64,000 nt of DNA from Patulibacter sp. (GTDB lineage: Bacteria > Actinomycetota > Thermoleophilia > Solirubrobacterales > Solirubrobacteraceae). The notes beneath the pieces were generated by a model, which was not told the origin of the DNA, searched no databases, and saw only the letters and a program-made list of their open reading frames with translations. Each line of letters starts with the position of its first letter. Within the stretch, counting starts at the first letter, position 1. The position numbers and the translations under genes were made by a program. Shown here piece after piece: positions 34,385-41,509 of the stretch. The DNA lies in contig NZ_JAURWA010000106.1 in the NCBI RefSeq assembly GCF_030655195.1, forward strand, positions 1 through 64,000, in the 5' to 3' direction.

Positions 34385-36655
34385 TCAGCCGGCCGCGACG
34401 ACGATCGGGAGCGTCGCGGTCCCCGAGCCCCTCGGAGCGATCCGGTAGATCGTCGCCGAGCCGGGGACGGCGGGGGCCGGGAGCGTCACGCGGAAGCGCC
34501 CGCGCGCGTCGCTGCGCACGGTGGTCCGCGTCGCCCGCGCGCCGCCGCACGCCGGCGTGCCGGTGATCGTCAGGGTCGTCGACCGCCGCAGGGACGAGAT
34601 CCGTCCGGTGACGGCGACGCGTCCGCCCGACAGCCGCACGGCCCGCGAGATCGTGGCCGACCGGGTGGCCTTGAGGGCGCGGGAGCGGGCGTCGCCGACG
34701 ACCAGCCGGTAGCGGGCCCGTGCGCGTGCGCCCGCGGGCCGCGGGGCCGGGACCGAGACCTCGACGGAGCGGTCCGCCGCGACCCTCGCCGTGCCGACCT
34801 TCCGGCCGTCGCGGCGGACCTCGACGGTCCGACCGACGAGGGAGCGCCCGGCGACGCCGGTCAGTCGTACCCGCGGCGCGCGCGCCGTGCCCGTGGCACG
34901 GATCCCGATCAGCTCGACGAACGGCACGGCGCAGGCCGACGGGGGCGTCGCGGCGGCCGGGGGCGCCGGTGCCGCCGGGGGCGTCGGCGGCGCGACGACG
35001 GTGGGCGGCACAGGGGTGGCCGGGGGCGTCTCCCCGGCCGGCGGCGCCACCGCCACCGGCACGACGCGGACGACGACGGTCCGGACCGTCTCGTTGCCCC
35101 GCGCATCCCGGGCGCGGATCGTGAGCGTGGCGTCGCCCAGGGCGGTCGGCGTCCAGGTCACGTCCCGACCCGCGACCTCGACGCCGCCCGGCAGCGTCCA
35201 CCCGACGGAACCGACGGCGTTCCACCGGTCCTCGGCGACGGCCGAGAGGGTCAGCGGCACGCCGATCGTGGTCGTCGCGGGCGGATCCGTCCGCACCACC
35301 GGTCCGGTGATGTCCAGCAGGCCCGATCGCACGAGCTCGGTCTGGTCGCCGGCGGTGTCCGGGGCGTCGCGCCACACGCCGGTGAAGCTGCCGTCGGCGT
35401 AGGCCGCGACCTGCGGTCCGCTCAGCTCCCCCTCGTCCGTGACCGCGACGCGCTCGGGCTCGGCCCAGACCCCGTCGGCGGGCCGGGTGCTCCCCGCCAC
35501 CATGGGGGTGCGGTCCTCGAAGATCTCCCAGACCACGGTCGCGGTGCCGTCGGGGGCCACCGCCACGTCGGACTCCCCCGGTCCGGCGAGCTGCCCCACG
35601 ACGCGCTCGGTCGGCTCCCAGGTCGCCCCGGGACCGAGCACCGCGGCGTCGACGGCGGGGCCGCCCTCGTCGCGACTGTCCCAGGCGGCGACGAACCCGG
35701 TGTCGGAGGCCGCGACCTCGGGCAGGTCGTTGCTCGTGCCGGCCCGGTCCAGCATCGACGTGGACCACGCCCCCGAGGCGCTCCGCACGGCCGACCGGAC
35801 GAGGACGGGCTCGCCGTCCTCCTCCTCCTGCCAGACGACGGCCACCCGGCCGTCGCGCGAGACCGCGAGGTCCGGCTCGGCCGACTCGGAGTCGCCGCCG
35901 AGCGCGAGGTCCCGTCGCAGGACCGGGGCGGCGTCACAGGCCTTCTCGAAGACGACGACGGCGTCGGTGTCGCGGTCCTGGTAGGTCCCGACGAGCTCGC
36001 CGGTCGGCAGGTACCCGAGGCGGGGCTCGTTGTCCCGGTTCACGACGACGTCCGTGGGCCGCGTCCAGGTGTCGGTCCCGGGAGCGAGCGTCCGGATCCG
36101 CAGCTGGGCGTCGTCGTCGCGCTCGTCGATCCACGCGGCGGCGATCTCGCCGTCGTCCGAGACCGCGACGAACGGGTCGTCGAGGTCCGCTCCGACGGGA
36201 CCCGACGGCGACGAGACCACCCACGGCCCCGCGCCGCGCCGCACGGCGGTGCGGACGATCATGCCGCCCTCGTGGTCCTCGAACCACGAGACGACGACCA
36301 CGCCGTTCCTGCCGGTCGCCACCTGCACGTCGTCGACGCCGTAGAACGCGCCGAGCTCCGGGAGCGGGGCCGACGCGGTCAGGTCGACGGCCGTCGTGCT
36401 CCACGCGGCGCCGGGTGCGCGGGTCGCGACCCGCACCGACGGCGCCTCGTCCGACGTGTACCACGCGGCGACCGCCGTCTCGTCGGAGGCGATCGCGACC
36501 CGGGGGTCGTTCACCGAGCCCACGAACGGCACGTCGAGGGCGGTGCCGGGCCCGCGGTCGGTGGTGTCCCAGGCGACGGCACCGGCGGTCGAGGAGGCGC
36601 CGAGCGCCGCGGCGGCGGCGGTCAGCAGGACGACGGATGAACGGGGGACGCGCAT
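34385..36655 (-). CDS. Large secreted protein with sialidase-like repeats and Pro-rich linker
   Basis: A 756-residue exported protein. The signal peptide (about residues 1-26) ends in ASSTAGAVA. Residues 30-430 contain repeated units of about 55-60 residues with a recurring D-x-x-V-A-x-x-x-D-x-x-x-x-V-x-W core (VSDDGEIAAAWID, VSRDGRVAVVWQEE, VAPDGTATVVWEI), as in beta-propellers. An Ig/PKD-like domain follows (PATTTIGVPLTLSAVAEDRWNAVGSV.. TIRARDARGNETVRTVVVRV), then a Pro/Ala-rich linker near 545-580 and a C-terminal beta-rich part with a cysteine pair. No catalytic residues are evident, so adhesion or cell-surface display is likely. GAGGAT lies 7 bases before the ATG. Confidence 0.7.
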   Translation of the reverse strand: MRVPRSSVVLLTAAAAALGASSTAGAVAWDTTDRGPGTALDVPFVGSVNDPRVAIASDETAVAAWYTSDEAPSVRVATRAPGAAWSTTAVDLTASAPLPELGAFYGVDDVQVATGRNGVVVVSWFEDHEGGMIVRTAVRRGAGPWVVSSPSGPVGADLDDPFVAVSDDGEIAAAWIDERDDDAQLRIRTLAPGTDTWTRPTDVVVNRDNEPRLGYLPTGELVGTYQDRDTDAVVVFEKACDAAPVLRRDLALGGDSESAEPDLAVSRDGRVAVVWQEEEDGEPVLVRSAVRSASGAWSTSMLDRAGTSNDLPEVAASDTGFVAAWDSRDEGGPAVDAAVLGPGATWEPTERVVGQLAGPGESDVAVAPDGTATVVWEIFEDRTPMVAGSTRPADGVWAEPERVAVTDEGELSGPQVAAYADGSFTGVWRDAPDTAGDQTELVRSGLLDITGPVVRTDPPATTTIGVPLTLSAVAEDRWNAVGSVGWTLPGGVEVAGRDVTWTPTALGDATLTIRARDARGNETVRTVVVRVVPVAVAPPAGETPPATPVPPTVVAPPTPPAAPAPPAAATPPSACAVPFVELIGIRATGTARAPRVRLTGVAGRSLVGRTVEVRRDGRKVGTARVAADRSVEVSVPAPRPAGARARARYRLVVGDARSRALKATRSATISRAVRLSGGRVAVTGRISSLRRSTTLTITGTPACGGARATRTTVRSDARGRFRVTLPAPAVPGSATIYRIAPRGSGTATLPIVVAAG

Positions 36656-36785
36656 GGGCGCGATCCTCGTGGGGCTCGGGCCCCAGATCCACCGAAACGG
36701 GACGAAATCACCCCGTCGCCGCGAAGTTCACCCGGGTCACCGCACCGGGGTGACCCGCGCGCTGCCGGGAGATGCGACCCGCCCC

Positions 36786-36883
36786 GAGACGCAGGGGTCG
36801 GGGCCCGCTCTCCTCATGCGGGTGGGCCCTGCCCCGCCACCTCCTGGGAGGTCACGCCCAGAGACGCAGGGGTCGGGGCCCGC
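36786..36883. repeat. Exact 23-base direct repeat, two copies 75 bases apart
   Basis: Bases 36786-36808 and 36861-36883 are identical (start GAGACGCAGGGG, end GGGGCCCGC). Between them GCGGGTGGGCCC can pair with the end of the first copy. They lie downstream of the minus-strand cupin gene, so they may take part in its 3' end or form a small repeat family. Confidence 0.7.
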
Positions 36884-36890
36884 CTTCGTC

Positions 36891-37304
36891 TCAGGCGTCC
36901 CAGAACTTCTTGTACGTGATGCTGTCGCCGCCGCCGACCTTCGTGGGGTCCCCGGCGGGCGAGCCGAAGATCAGGAGGTCCATGCCGTCGGGTCCCGCCT
37001 CGAACTGGCGGACGACGTCCGGGGCGATGCGGATCGCGTCGTACTGGACGAGGTCGACGAAGTCGTGGTCGACCTTCACGCGCCCGGAGCCGGCGATGAT
37101 CACGTGGATCTCCTCCTGCTCCTTCTGCTTGTGGCCGAAGGGCTGGCGCTGGCCGGGCTTGATGCGCTGGAGGCCCAGCGCGCCCTCCTTGCTGCCCAGG
37201 GCGGCCCGTGCGAAGCGCGTCTCGAGCTGGTCCCCGAAGCCGGCGGGCTCCGCGAGATCCTTGATGTCGTCGAGGAGGTGCACCTTCGTCACGTTCTGCG
37301 CCAT
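36891..37304 (-). CDS. Cupin-domain protein
   Basis: A 137-residue single-domain cupin. GFGDQLETRFARAALGSKEGALGLQRIKPGQRQPFGHKQKEQEEIHVII contains motif 1 in reduced form (FGHKQKEQEEIHVI, two His and one Glu), and GSGRVKVDHDFVDLVQYDAIRIAP motif 2. Residues fit a metal-binding barrel. Small cupins of this kind act as sugar-like isomerases, oxygenases or ligand sensors; no substrate can be assigned. GACCAT lies 7 bases before the ATG on the minus strand. It is divergent from the second HpcH/HpaI lyase. Confidence 0.8.
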   Translation of the reverse strand: MAQNVTKVHLLDDIKDLAEPAGFGDQLETRFARAALGSKEGALGLQRIKPGQRQPFGHKQKEQEEIHVIIAGSGRVKVDHDFVDLVQYDAIRIAPDVVRQFEAGPDGMDLLIFGSPAGDPTKVGGGDSITYKKFWDA

Positions 37305-37477
37305 GACCCAGATGGTCGCACGGACCGGCCCGGCGGCCCCGCGCGGTGCCCCGTCACGACGCCGGCCCGGCAGCCCGGGCGAGCCTCCGGAGCCGGCGAC
37401 GGCGTGGCCCCGGCCGCCCGCCCGGTGCCCGCCGGGTGCCGTCGCCCGACCGCCGGTCAAGACGCGTCGCGACCCGG

Positions 37478-37483
37478 CATCAT
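37478..37483 (+). promoter_or_regulatory. -10-like hexamer CATCAT, leaderless start
   Basis: CATCAT lies 7 bases before the ATG at 37491. Confidence 0.35.
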
Positions 37484-37490
37484 CCCCGGC

Positions 37491-38429
37491 ATGAGCGCTT
37501 CCGACGGTCCCCGCCCGCTGCGTCCTCGCCGGACCTGCCACTCGGTCCCCGGCTCGAGCGAGAAGTTCCTCGCGAAGGCCCCGACGCTGGCGGCCGACCA
37601 GGTCTTCCTCGACCTCGAGGACTCCGTCGCGCGGTCCGAGAAGGACGCGGCGCGCGCCCGCATCATCGAGGCGCTGAAGACCCTCGAGTTCCCGGCCGAG
37701 AAGACGGTCGTCTTCCGCGTCAACGGCACCGACACGCCGTTCTACTACCGCGACCTGATCGACGTGGTCGAGGAGGCCGGCGACAAGATCCACGCCGTGA
37801 TGCTCCCGAAGGTCCAGACCCCGGGCGACATCGAGCTGACCGACAAGCTGCTGACCCAGATCGAGCTGGCGAAGGGCTACGAGGTCGGCCGGATCGGCAT
37901 CGAGGCGCAGATCGAGGACGCCAAGGGCCTCGTCAACGTCGAGCAGATCGCCACCGCGTCGAGCCGGATGGAGACGCTGATCTTCGGGCCGGGCGACTAC
38001 TCCGCCGCGATCGGCATCCCGATCACGCAGATCGGCGGCACGCCCGAGGGCTACCCCGGCGACCACCTCAACTACCTCTACTCGCGCCTCGTCGTCGCCG
38101 CCCGCGCGGCCGGGATCCAGGCCATCGACGGCCCGTACGCCGCGTTCAAGGACGAGGAGGGCCTCCGGACCCGCACGCAGCTCGTCCGCGCCCTCGGCCT
38201 CGACGGCAAGTGGACGATCCACCCCGCGCAGATCGAAGTCGTCAACGAGGTCTTCACCCCGACGAAGGAGTCGTGGGAGAAGGCCGAGGCGATGCTGCAG
38301 GCCTACCGCGAGGCGACCGAGTCCGGTGCGGGCGCGGCGATCTTCGACGGCGAGATGGTCGACGAGGCCAACCGCAAGATGGCCGAGCGGATCGCCGGCC
38401 AGGGCCGCGCCGCCGGCTACGCGGCCTGA
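37491..38429 (+). CDS. HpcH/HpaI aldolase / citrate-lyase beta-like protein
   Basis: A 312-residue CitE-like protein. It has RRTCHSVPGSSEKFLAKAP at the start (CoA-binding), FLDLEDSVARSEKDAAR (metal ligand), HAVMLPKVQTPGDIE, IEAQIEDAKGLVNVEQIATASSRMETLIFGPGDYSAAIG and WTIHPAQIEVVNEVFTPT at the end. It is distinct from the mcl gene at 31037 and resembles CitE-like lyases and (3S)-malyl-CoA thioesterases. Together with mcl it may process C4-C5 CoA esters, but the substrate is not certain. An ATP-grasp gene starts 20 bases after its stop. Confidence 0.85.
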   Translation: MSASDGPRPLRPRRTCHSVPGSSEKFLAKAPTLAADQVFLDLEDSVARSEKDAARARIIEALKTLEFPAEKTVVFRVNGTDTPFYYRDLIDVVEEAGDKIHAVMLPKVQTPGDIELTDKLLTQIELAKGYEVGRIGIEAQIEDAKGLVNVEQIATASSRMETLIFGPGDYSAAIGIPITQIGGTPEGYPGDHLNYLYSRLVVAARAAGIQAIDGPYAAFKDEEGLRTRTQLVRALGLDGKWTIHPAQIEVVNEVFTPTKESWEKAEAMLQAYREATESGAGAAIFDGEMVDEANRKMAERIAGQGRAAGYAA

Positions 38430-38449
38430 GCCGCGGGACGGGTCGCGAC

Positions 38450-39337
38450 GTGCTGCGGGCCGACGACGGCGACGAGGGGGACCTGCAGATCGCGCTGGTC
38501 ACCGGATCCGCCACGGCGATGCCGGTGCCCGACCCGGAGTCGCACCTGCTGGTCGCGGCCCTGGCCGAGCGCGGCGTGCGCGCCGCACTCGTGCCCTGGG
38601 ACGACGACCGCGACTGGTCCCAGGTGCCGCTCGTCCTCTGCCGCACGCCGTGGGACTACGTCGGCCGGGCGGACGAGTTCCTCGCCTGGGCGCGGAGCAC
38701 GGGCGCGGCCACGCGCCTGCTGAACCCCGCAGGGCTGATCGGCTGGAACCTGCACAAGCGCTACCTCGCCGAGCTGCTCGAGCGCGGGCTCCCGGTCGTC
38801 CCGACGACGGTGCTGCGGCACGACGCGAGCGCCTCGGCGCGCACCGCCGCCCTCGCCGTCGACGGCGACGTCGTCATCAAGCCCGCGATCTCGGGTGGCG
38901 CCATGGGCACGGTCCGGGTGGCCGCCCGCACGGACGGGGCCCGCGACCACCTGGCGGGCCTGCTGCGCGACGGCGAGGCGCTCGTTCAGCCGTACCTGCC
39001 CGAGGTCGAGGACGGCGAGGTCTCGCTCGTCCTGTTCGCCGGCGAGCTCAGCCACGCGGTGCGCAAGCAGCCCGCCGCGGGCGACTTCCGGGTGCAGGAG
39101 GAGCACGGCGGGGTCGTCCTCCCCCACGAGCCGACCCCGGACGAGGTCGCGGTCGCCCGCCGGGTGCTCGAGGCGCTGCCGTGGCCCAGCACCTACGCCC
39201 GGATCGACCTCGTGACGACGGCCGACGGGCCGCTCCTGATGGAGGCCGAGCTGATCGAGCCCGAGCTGTTCCTGCGCGCGGTCCCGGTCGCAGCCGGGCG
39301 GTTCGCGGACGTGCTGGTCGCCGACCTGCGCGGCTGA
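38450..39337 (+). CDS. ATP-grasp domain ligase, substrate unknown
   Basis: A 295-residue ATP-grasp protein. The front subdomain begins QIALVTGSATAMPVPDPESHLLVAALAERG and contains LVLCRTPWDYV. The ATP-binding lysine is in DVVIKPAISGGAMGTVRV, and the metal-binding C-terminus is TYARIDLVTTADGPLLMEAELIEPELFL with E/N-type ligands. It resembles RimK/GshB-like and cycloserine-pathway (DcsG) ligases, which join a carboxylate to an amine or thiol. The GTG start at 38450 is chosen to include the first strand; its ribosome site is poor. It probably shares the upstream lyase's transcript. Confidence 0.8.
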   Translation: MLRADDGDEGDLQIALVTGSATAMPVPDPESHLLVAALAERGVRAALVPWDDDRDWSQVPLVLCRTPWDYVGRADEFLAWARSTGAATRLLNPAGLIGWNLHKRYLAELLERGLPVVPTTVLRHDASASARTAALAVDGDVVIKPAISGGAMGTVRVAARTDGARDHLAGLLRDGEALVQPYLPEVEDGEVSLVLFAGELSHAVRKQPAAGDFRVQEEHGGVVLPHEPTPDEVAVARRVLEALPWPSTYARIDLVTTADGPLLMEAELIEPELFLRAVPVAAGRFADVLVADLRG

Positions 39338-39402
39338 CGCCGTCGGGCGGCCCGGCGGGGGGGATCTGCGGGGGCGGGTCGAAGGCCGCCTCCCGCCGCG
39401 GC

Positions 39403-39816
39403 TCAGCGCGGCTGGTGCTGGCGACGCGGGGCGCCGGAGTCCAGGTCCTTCTGGTCCTGGATCTTCTTCTGCTTCGCGGCGGTCTTGCTGACGACCTGAC
39501 CGATCAGGCGGATGTACTCCTCGACGCCGGAGGCACGAAACTTGCCGTGGTCCCAGGCGCGGACCCAGGCCTGCAGGTCGTTGAGGTCGTTCATCTCGTT
39601 CAGCAGGTCGCGGCGGATCGAGACCGTCACGCGCGCATCCGGCGCCATCGCCTTGGAGACCTTCGGGCCCGGCATCTGGATCCGGATCAGCTGGACGTCG
39701 CGACCCCCCTGGACCTCGGCGGCGGCGACGATCTTCAGCGGCTTGAGGGCGGGGACGTGCTCCAGCAGCTGCTTCAGTGCGACTTCGACAGCGGTGCGGG
39801 AGTCAGCGTTCGACAT
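39403..39816 (-). CDS. Conserved small soluble protein, unknown function
   Basis: A 137-residue protein with an amphipathic N-terminal helix (SRTAVEVALKQLLEHVPALKPLKIV), a central beta region (VQLIRIQMPGPKVSKAMAPDARVTVSIRRDLLNEM) and a helical, basic C-terminus (SKTAAKQKKIQDQKDL). No family is recognised and no cysteine or metal site is present. TAGAGT lies 6 bases before the ATG on the minus strand. It lies between a convergent ATP-grasp gene and the divergent fpg/nei gene, which starts 119 bases away. Confidence 0.6.
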   Translation of the reverse strand: MSNADSRTAVEVALKQLLEHVPALKPLKIVAAAEVQGGRDVQLIRIQMPGPKVSKAMAPDARVTVSIRRDLLNEMNDLNDLQAWVRAWDHGKFRASGVEEYIRLIGQVVSKTAAKQKKIQDQKDLDSGAPRRQHQPR

Positions 39817-39822
39817 GGACGG

Positions 39823-39828
39823 ACTCTA
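39823..39828 (-). promoter_or_regulatory. -10 hexamer TAGAGT, leaderless start
   Basis: Read on the minus strand, TAGAGT lies 6 bases before the ATG at 39816. Confidence 0.5.
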
Positions 39829-39921
39829 CCGCCGCACCCGCCGGGGGGTCCCGGGCTGCACGCCGTCCTCCAGCCGGGCGGACCGATCCCGGGCGCCGGG
39901 CGGGGCGGTGCTCCGCTGCTC

Positions 39922-39927
39922 TAGCCT
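39922..39927 (+). promoter_or_regulatory. -10 hexamer TAGCCT, leaderless start
   Basis: TAGCCT lies 7 bases before the GTG at 39935. Confidence 0.5.
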
Positions 39928-39934
39928 GCCCGGC

Positions 39935-40882
39935 GTGCCCGAGCTGCCCGAGGTCGAAGCCGCCCGCGCCCTGGCCGAGCGCTGGACCGCGGGACGCACC
40001 ATCGTCGACGTCGACGACACCGACGAGTGGGTGTGCCGCCCCCACGCGCCGGGAGAGATCGCCGAGGCGATCACGGGGAAGCGGATCCTCGGCGTCGGGC
40101 GCGTCGGCAAGTCGCTCTGGATGGACCTGGAGGACGGCCCGCGCCTGGGCCTGCACCTCGGCATGGCGGGGCGGCTGGTCGGCCTGGGCGGCGAGGGACT
40201 CGAGGGCGCGACCGCCGTCGGACCCGCCGACGGGCTGTACTTCAAGGGCATCGACGTCCTCGACGACGACCCGGCGCGCTTCGGGTCCGCCGGCGAACCG
40301 CTGACCGCCCGCGAGCGCGAGGACTGGTCGATGCCCGTGCGCACCGGCGCCCGCGAGCTGCCCGGCGACGGGTCGTGGAGCCGCTTCGCCCTGGACCTCG
40401 ACGACGGCGGCCGCCTGATCCTCTTCGACAAGCGGCGGCTGGGCCGGGTCCGGCTGGATCCCGACCTGTCGAAGCTCGGCCCCGACGCGCTGTTGATCAC
40501 CGAGGACGAGTTCGTCGAGCGCGTCGGCCGCAGCGGGGCGAGCGCGGCGGCGAAGGCCCCGTTGAAGGCCCGGCTGATGGACCAGTCCACGCTGGCGGGC
40601 ATCGGCAACCTGCTCTGCGACGAGCTGCTGTGGCAGGCCGCCCAGCCGCCGCTGCGGCCCGCGGGCGACCTCGCGGAGGACGAGCTGCGCGAGCTCCACG
40701 GCGTGATGCTCGCGTGCACGCGCGAGGCCATCCACCGGGGCGGCGTCCACATGGGCGACGTCATCGCCTACCGCAAGAAGGGCGAGCACTGCCCCCGCTG
40801 CGGCGCCGAGATGGTCCGCGCGACCGTCGGCGGCCGCACGACGTGGTGGTGCTCGCAGGAGCAGGCCTGGCCGGAGGACTGA
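39935..40882 (+). CDS. Fpg/Nei-family DNA glycosylase-lyase with altered zinc finger
   Basis: A 315-residue formamidopyrimidine/endonuclease VIII-type glycosylase. The catalytic PELPEVE terminus is intact (P2, E3), K59 sits in GVGRVGKSLW, and the helix-two-turn-helix region includes KARLMDQSTLAGIGNLLCDELLW. The C-terminal finger begins CPRCGAEM but ends WWCSQEQ, so the fourth zinc ligand (normally C-x-x-C) is replaced by Glu. An insertion near residues 85-125 (GGEGLEGATAVGPADGLYFKG) is longer than in Fpg. It probably cuts oxidised bases; the damaged finger may be compensated or the enzyme specialised. Confidence 0.88.
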   Translation: MPELPEVEAARALAERWTAGRTIVDVDDTDEWVCRPHAPGEIAEAITGKRILGVGRVGKSLWMDLEDGPRLGLHLGMAGRLVGLGGEGLEGATAVGPADGLYFKGIDVLDDDPARFGSAGEPLTAREREDWSMPVRTGARELPGDGSWSRFALDLDDGGRLILFDKRRLGRVRLDPDLSKLGPDALLITEDEFVERVGRSGASAAAKAPLKARLMDQSTLAGIGNLLCDELLWQAAQPPLRPAGDLAEDELRELHGVMLACTREAIHRGGVHMGDVIAYRKKGEHCPRCGAEMVRATVGGRTTWWCSQEQAWPED

Positions 40883-40910
40883 CCGGCCGGGGTCCGCCGG
40901 GCGGGCCGGA

Positions 40911-40955
40911 CGACCTGCCGGACCGCCCTGCGGGCGAGCGGTCGCCGGCAGGTCG
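40911..40955. terminator. Long perfect stem between convergent genes
   Basis: CGACCTGCCGG (40911-40921) pairs with CCGGCAGGTCG (40945-40955). Inside it GACCGC/GCGGTC adds a second stem, giving an extended cruciform between fpg/nei and the convergent gene at 40960. It suits bidirectional termination. Confidence 0.5.
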
Positions 40956-40959
40956 GTGC

Positions 40960-41508
40960 TCAGCCCTTCAGCGTGAAGTCGACCTGCGTGCGGCCGACGG
41001 AGCCGTCCCGTGCGGTCACCGTCACGACGGCGCGCACCGCACGCGACCTCGCGGGCAGCGCCAGCTTGCCCTTCGCGAACGGGGTCGGGAGGACGGTCAT
41101 CCGGACCGTCCGCCTGCCGGGATCGATCGCGAGCGTCACGCCGAGCGGCCGCAGGCGACCCTTCGCCAGCCGCTGCAGCAGCCGCACCTCGACGTCCGAG
41201 ATCGCCTTGTCGCTCGACACCGCGAACGGCAGGCCGGAGCGCCGCAGGCGCGACGTCGTGCGGCGGCTCGCGCCGGGCAGGCCGATCAGGACCTTCGGCG
41301 ACGGGACGCCGACCGAGGCCGGGGGCGGGCCGGCCGCCGCGGTGGGTGTCGGAGCTGCACAGGTCACCGTCGTAACTGGGCCGGGCGCCGGCGTCGCCGG
41401 ATCGCCCGTCGCGGGCTCGGCCGCGTACTGCAGCTCCTGGAACGCGATGCGCGGAAGGATCACGGGGATGTCGAAGTCGCGCAGCCGCGCGCCGGTGGGA
41501 TCAGCCAT
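40960..41508 (-). CDS. Unknown protein co-transcribed with the amidase
   Basis: A 182-residue protein starting one base after the amidase stop, so translation is likely coupled. The first 40 residues (DFDIPVILPRIAFQELQYAAEP) are followed by a Pro/Ala/Thr-rich linker (about 50-80) and a beta-rich domain (SDKAISDVEVRLLQRLAKGRLRPLGVTLAIDPG.. VTVTARDGSVGRTQVDFTLKG) like those of extracellular Arg-rich actinobacterial proteins. There is no signal peptide, which is odd if it acts outside. Possibly a binding partner or tail of the secreted amidase. Confidence 0.6.
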   Translation of the reverse strand: MADPTGARLRDFDIPVILPRIAFQELQYAAEPATGDPATPAPGPVTTVTCAAPTPTAAAGPPPASVGVPSPKVLIGLPGASRRTTSRLRRSGLPFAVSSDKAISDVEVRLLQRLAKGRLRPLGVTLAIDPGRRTVRMTVLPTPFAKGKLALPARSRAVRAVVTVTARDGSVGRTQVDFTLKG

Positions 41509-41509
41509 G

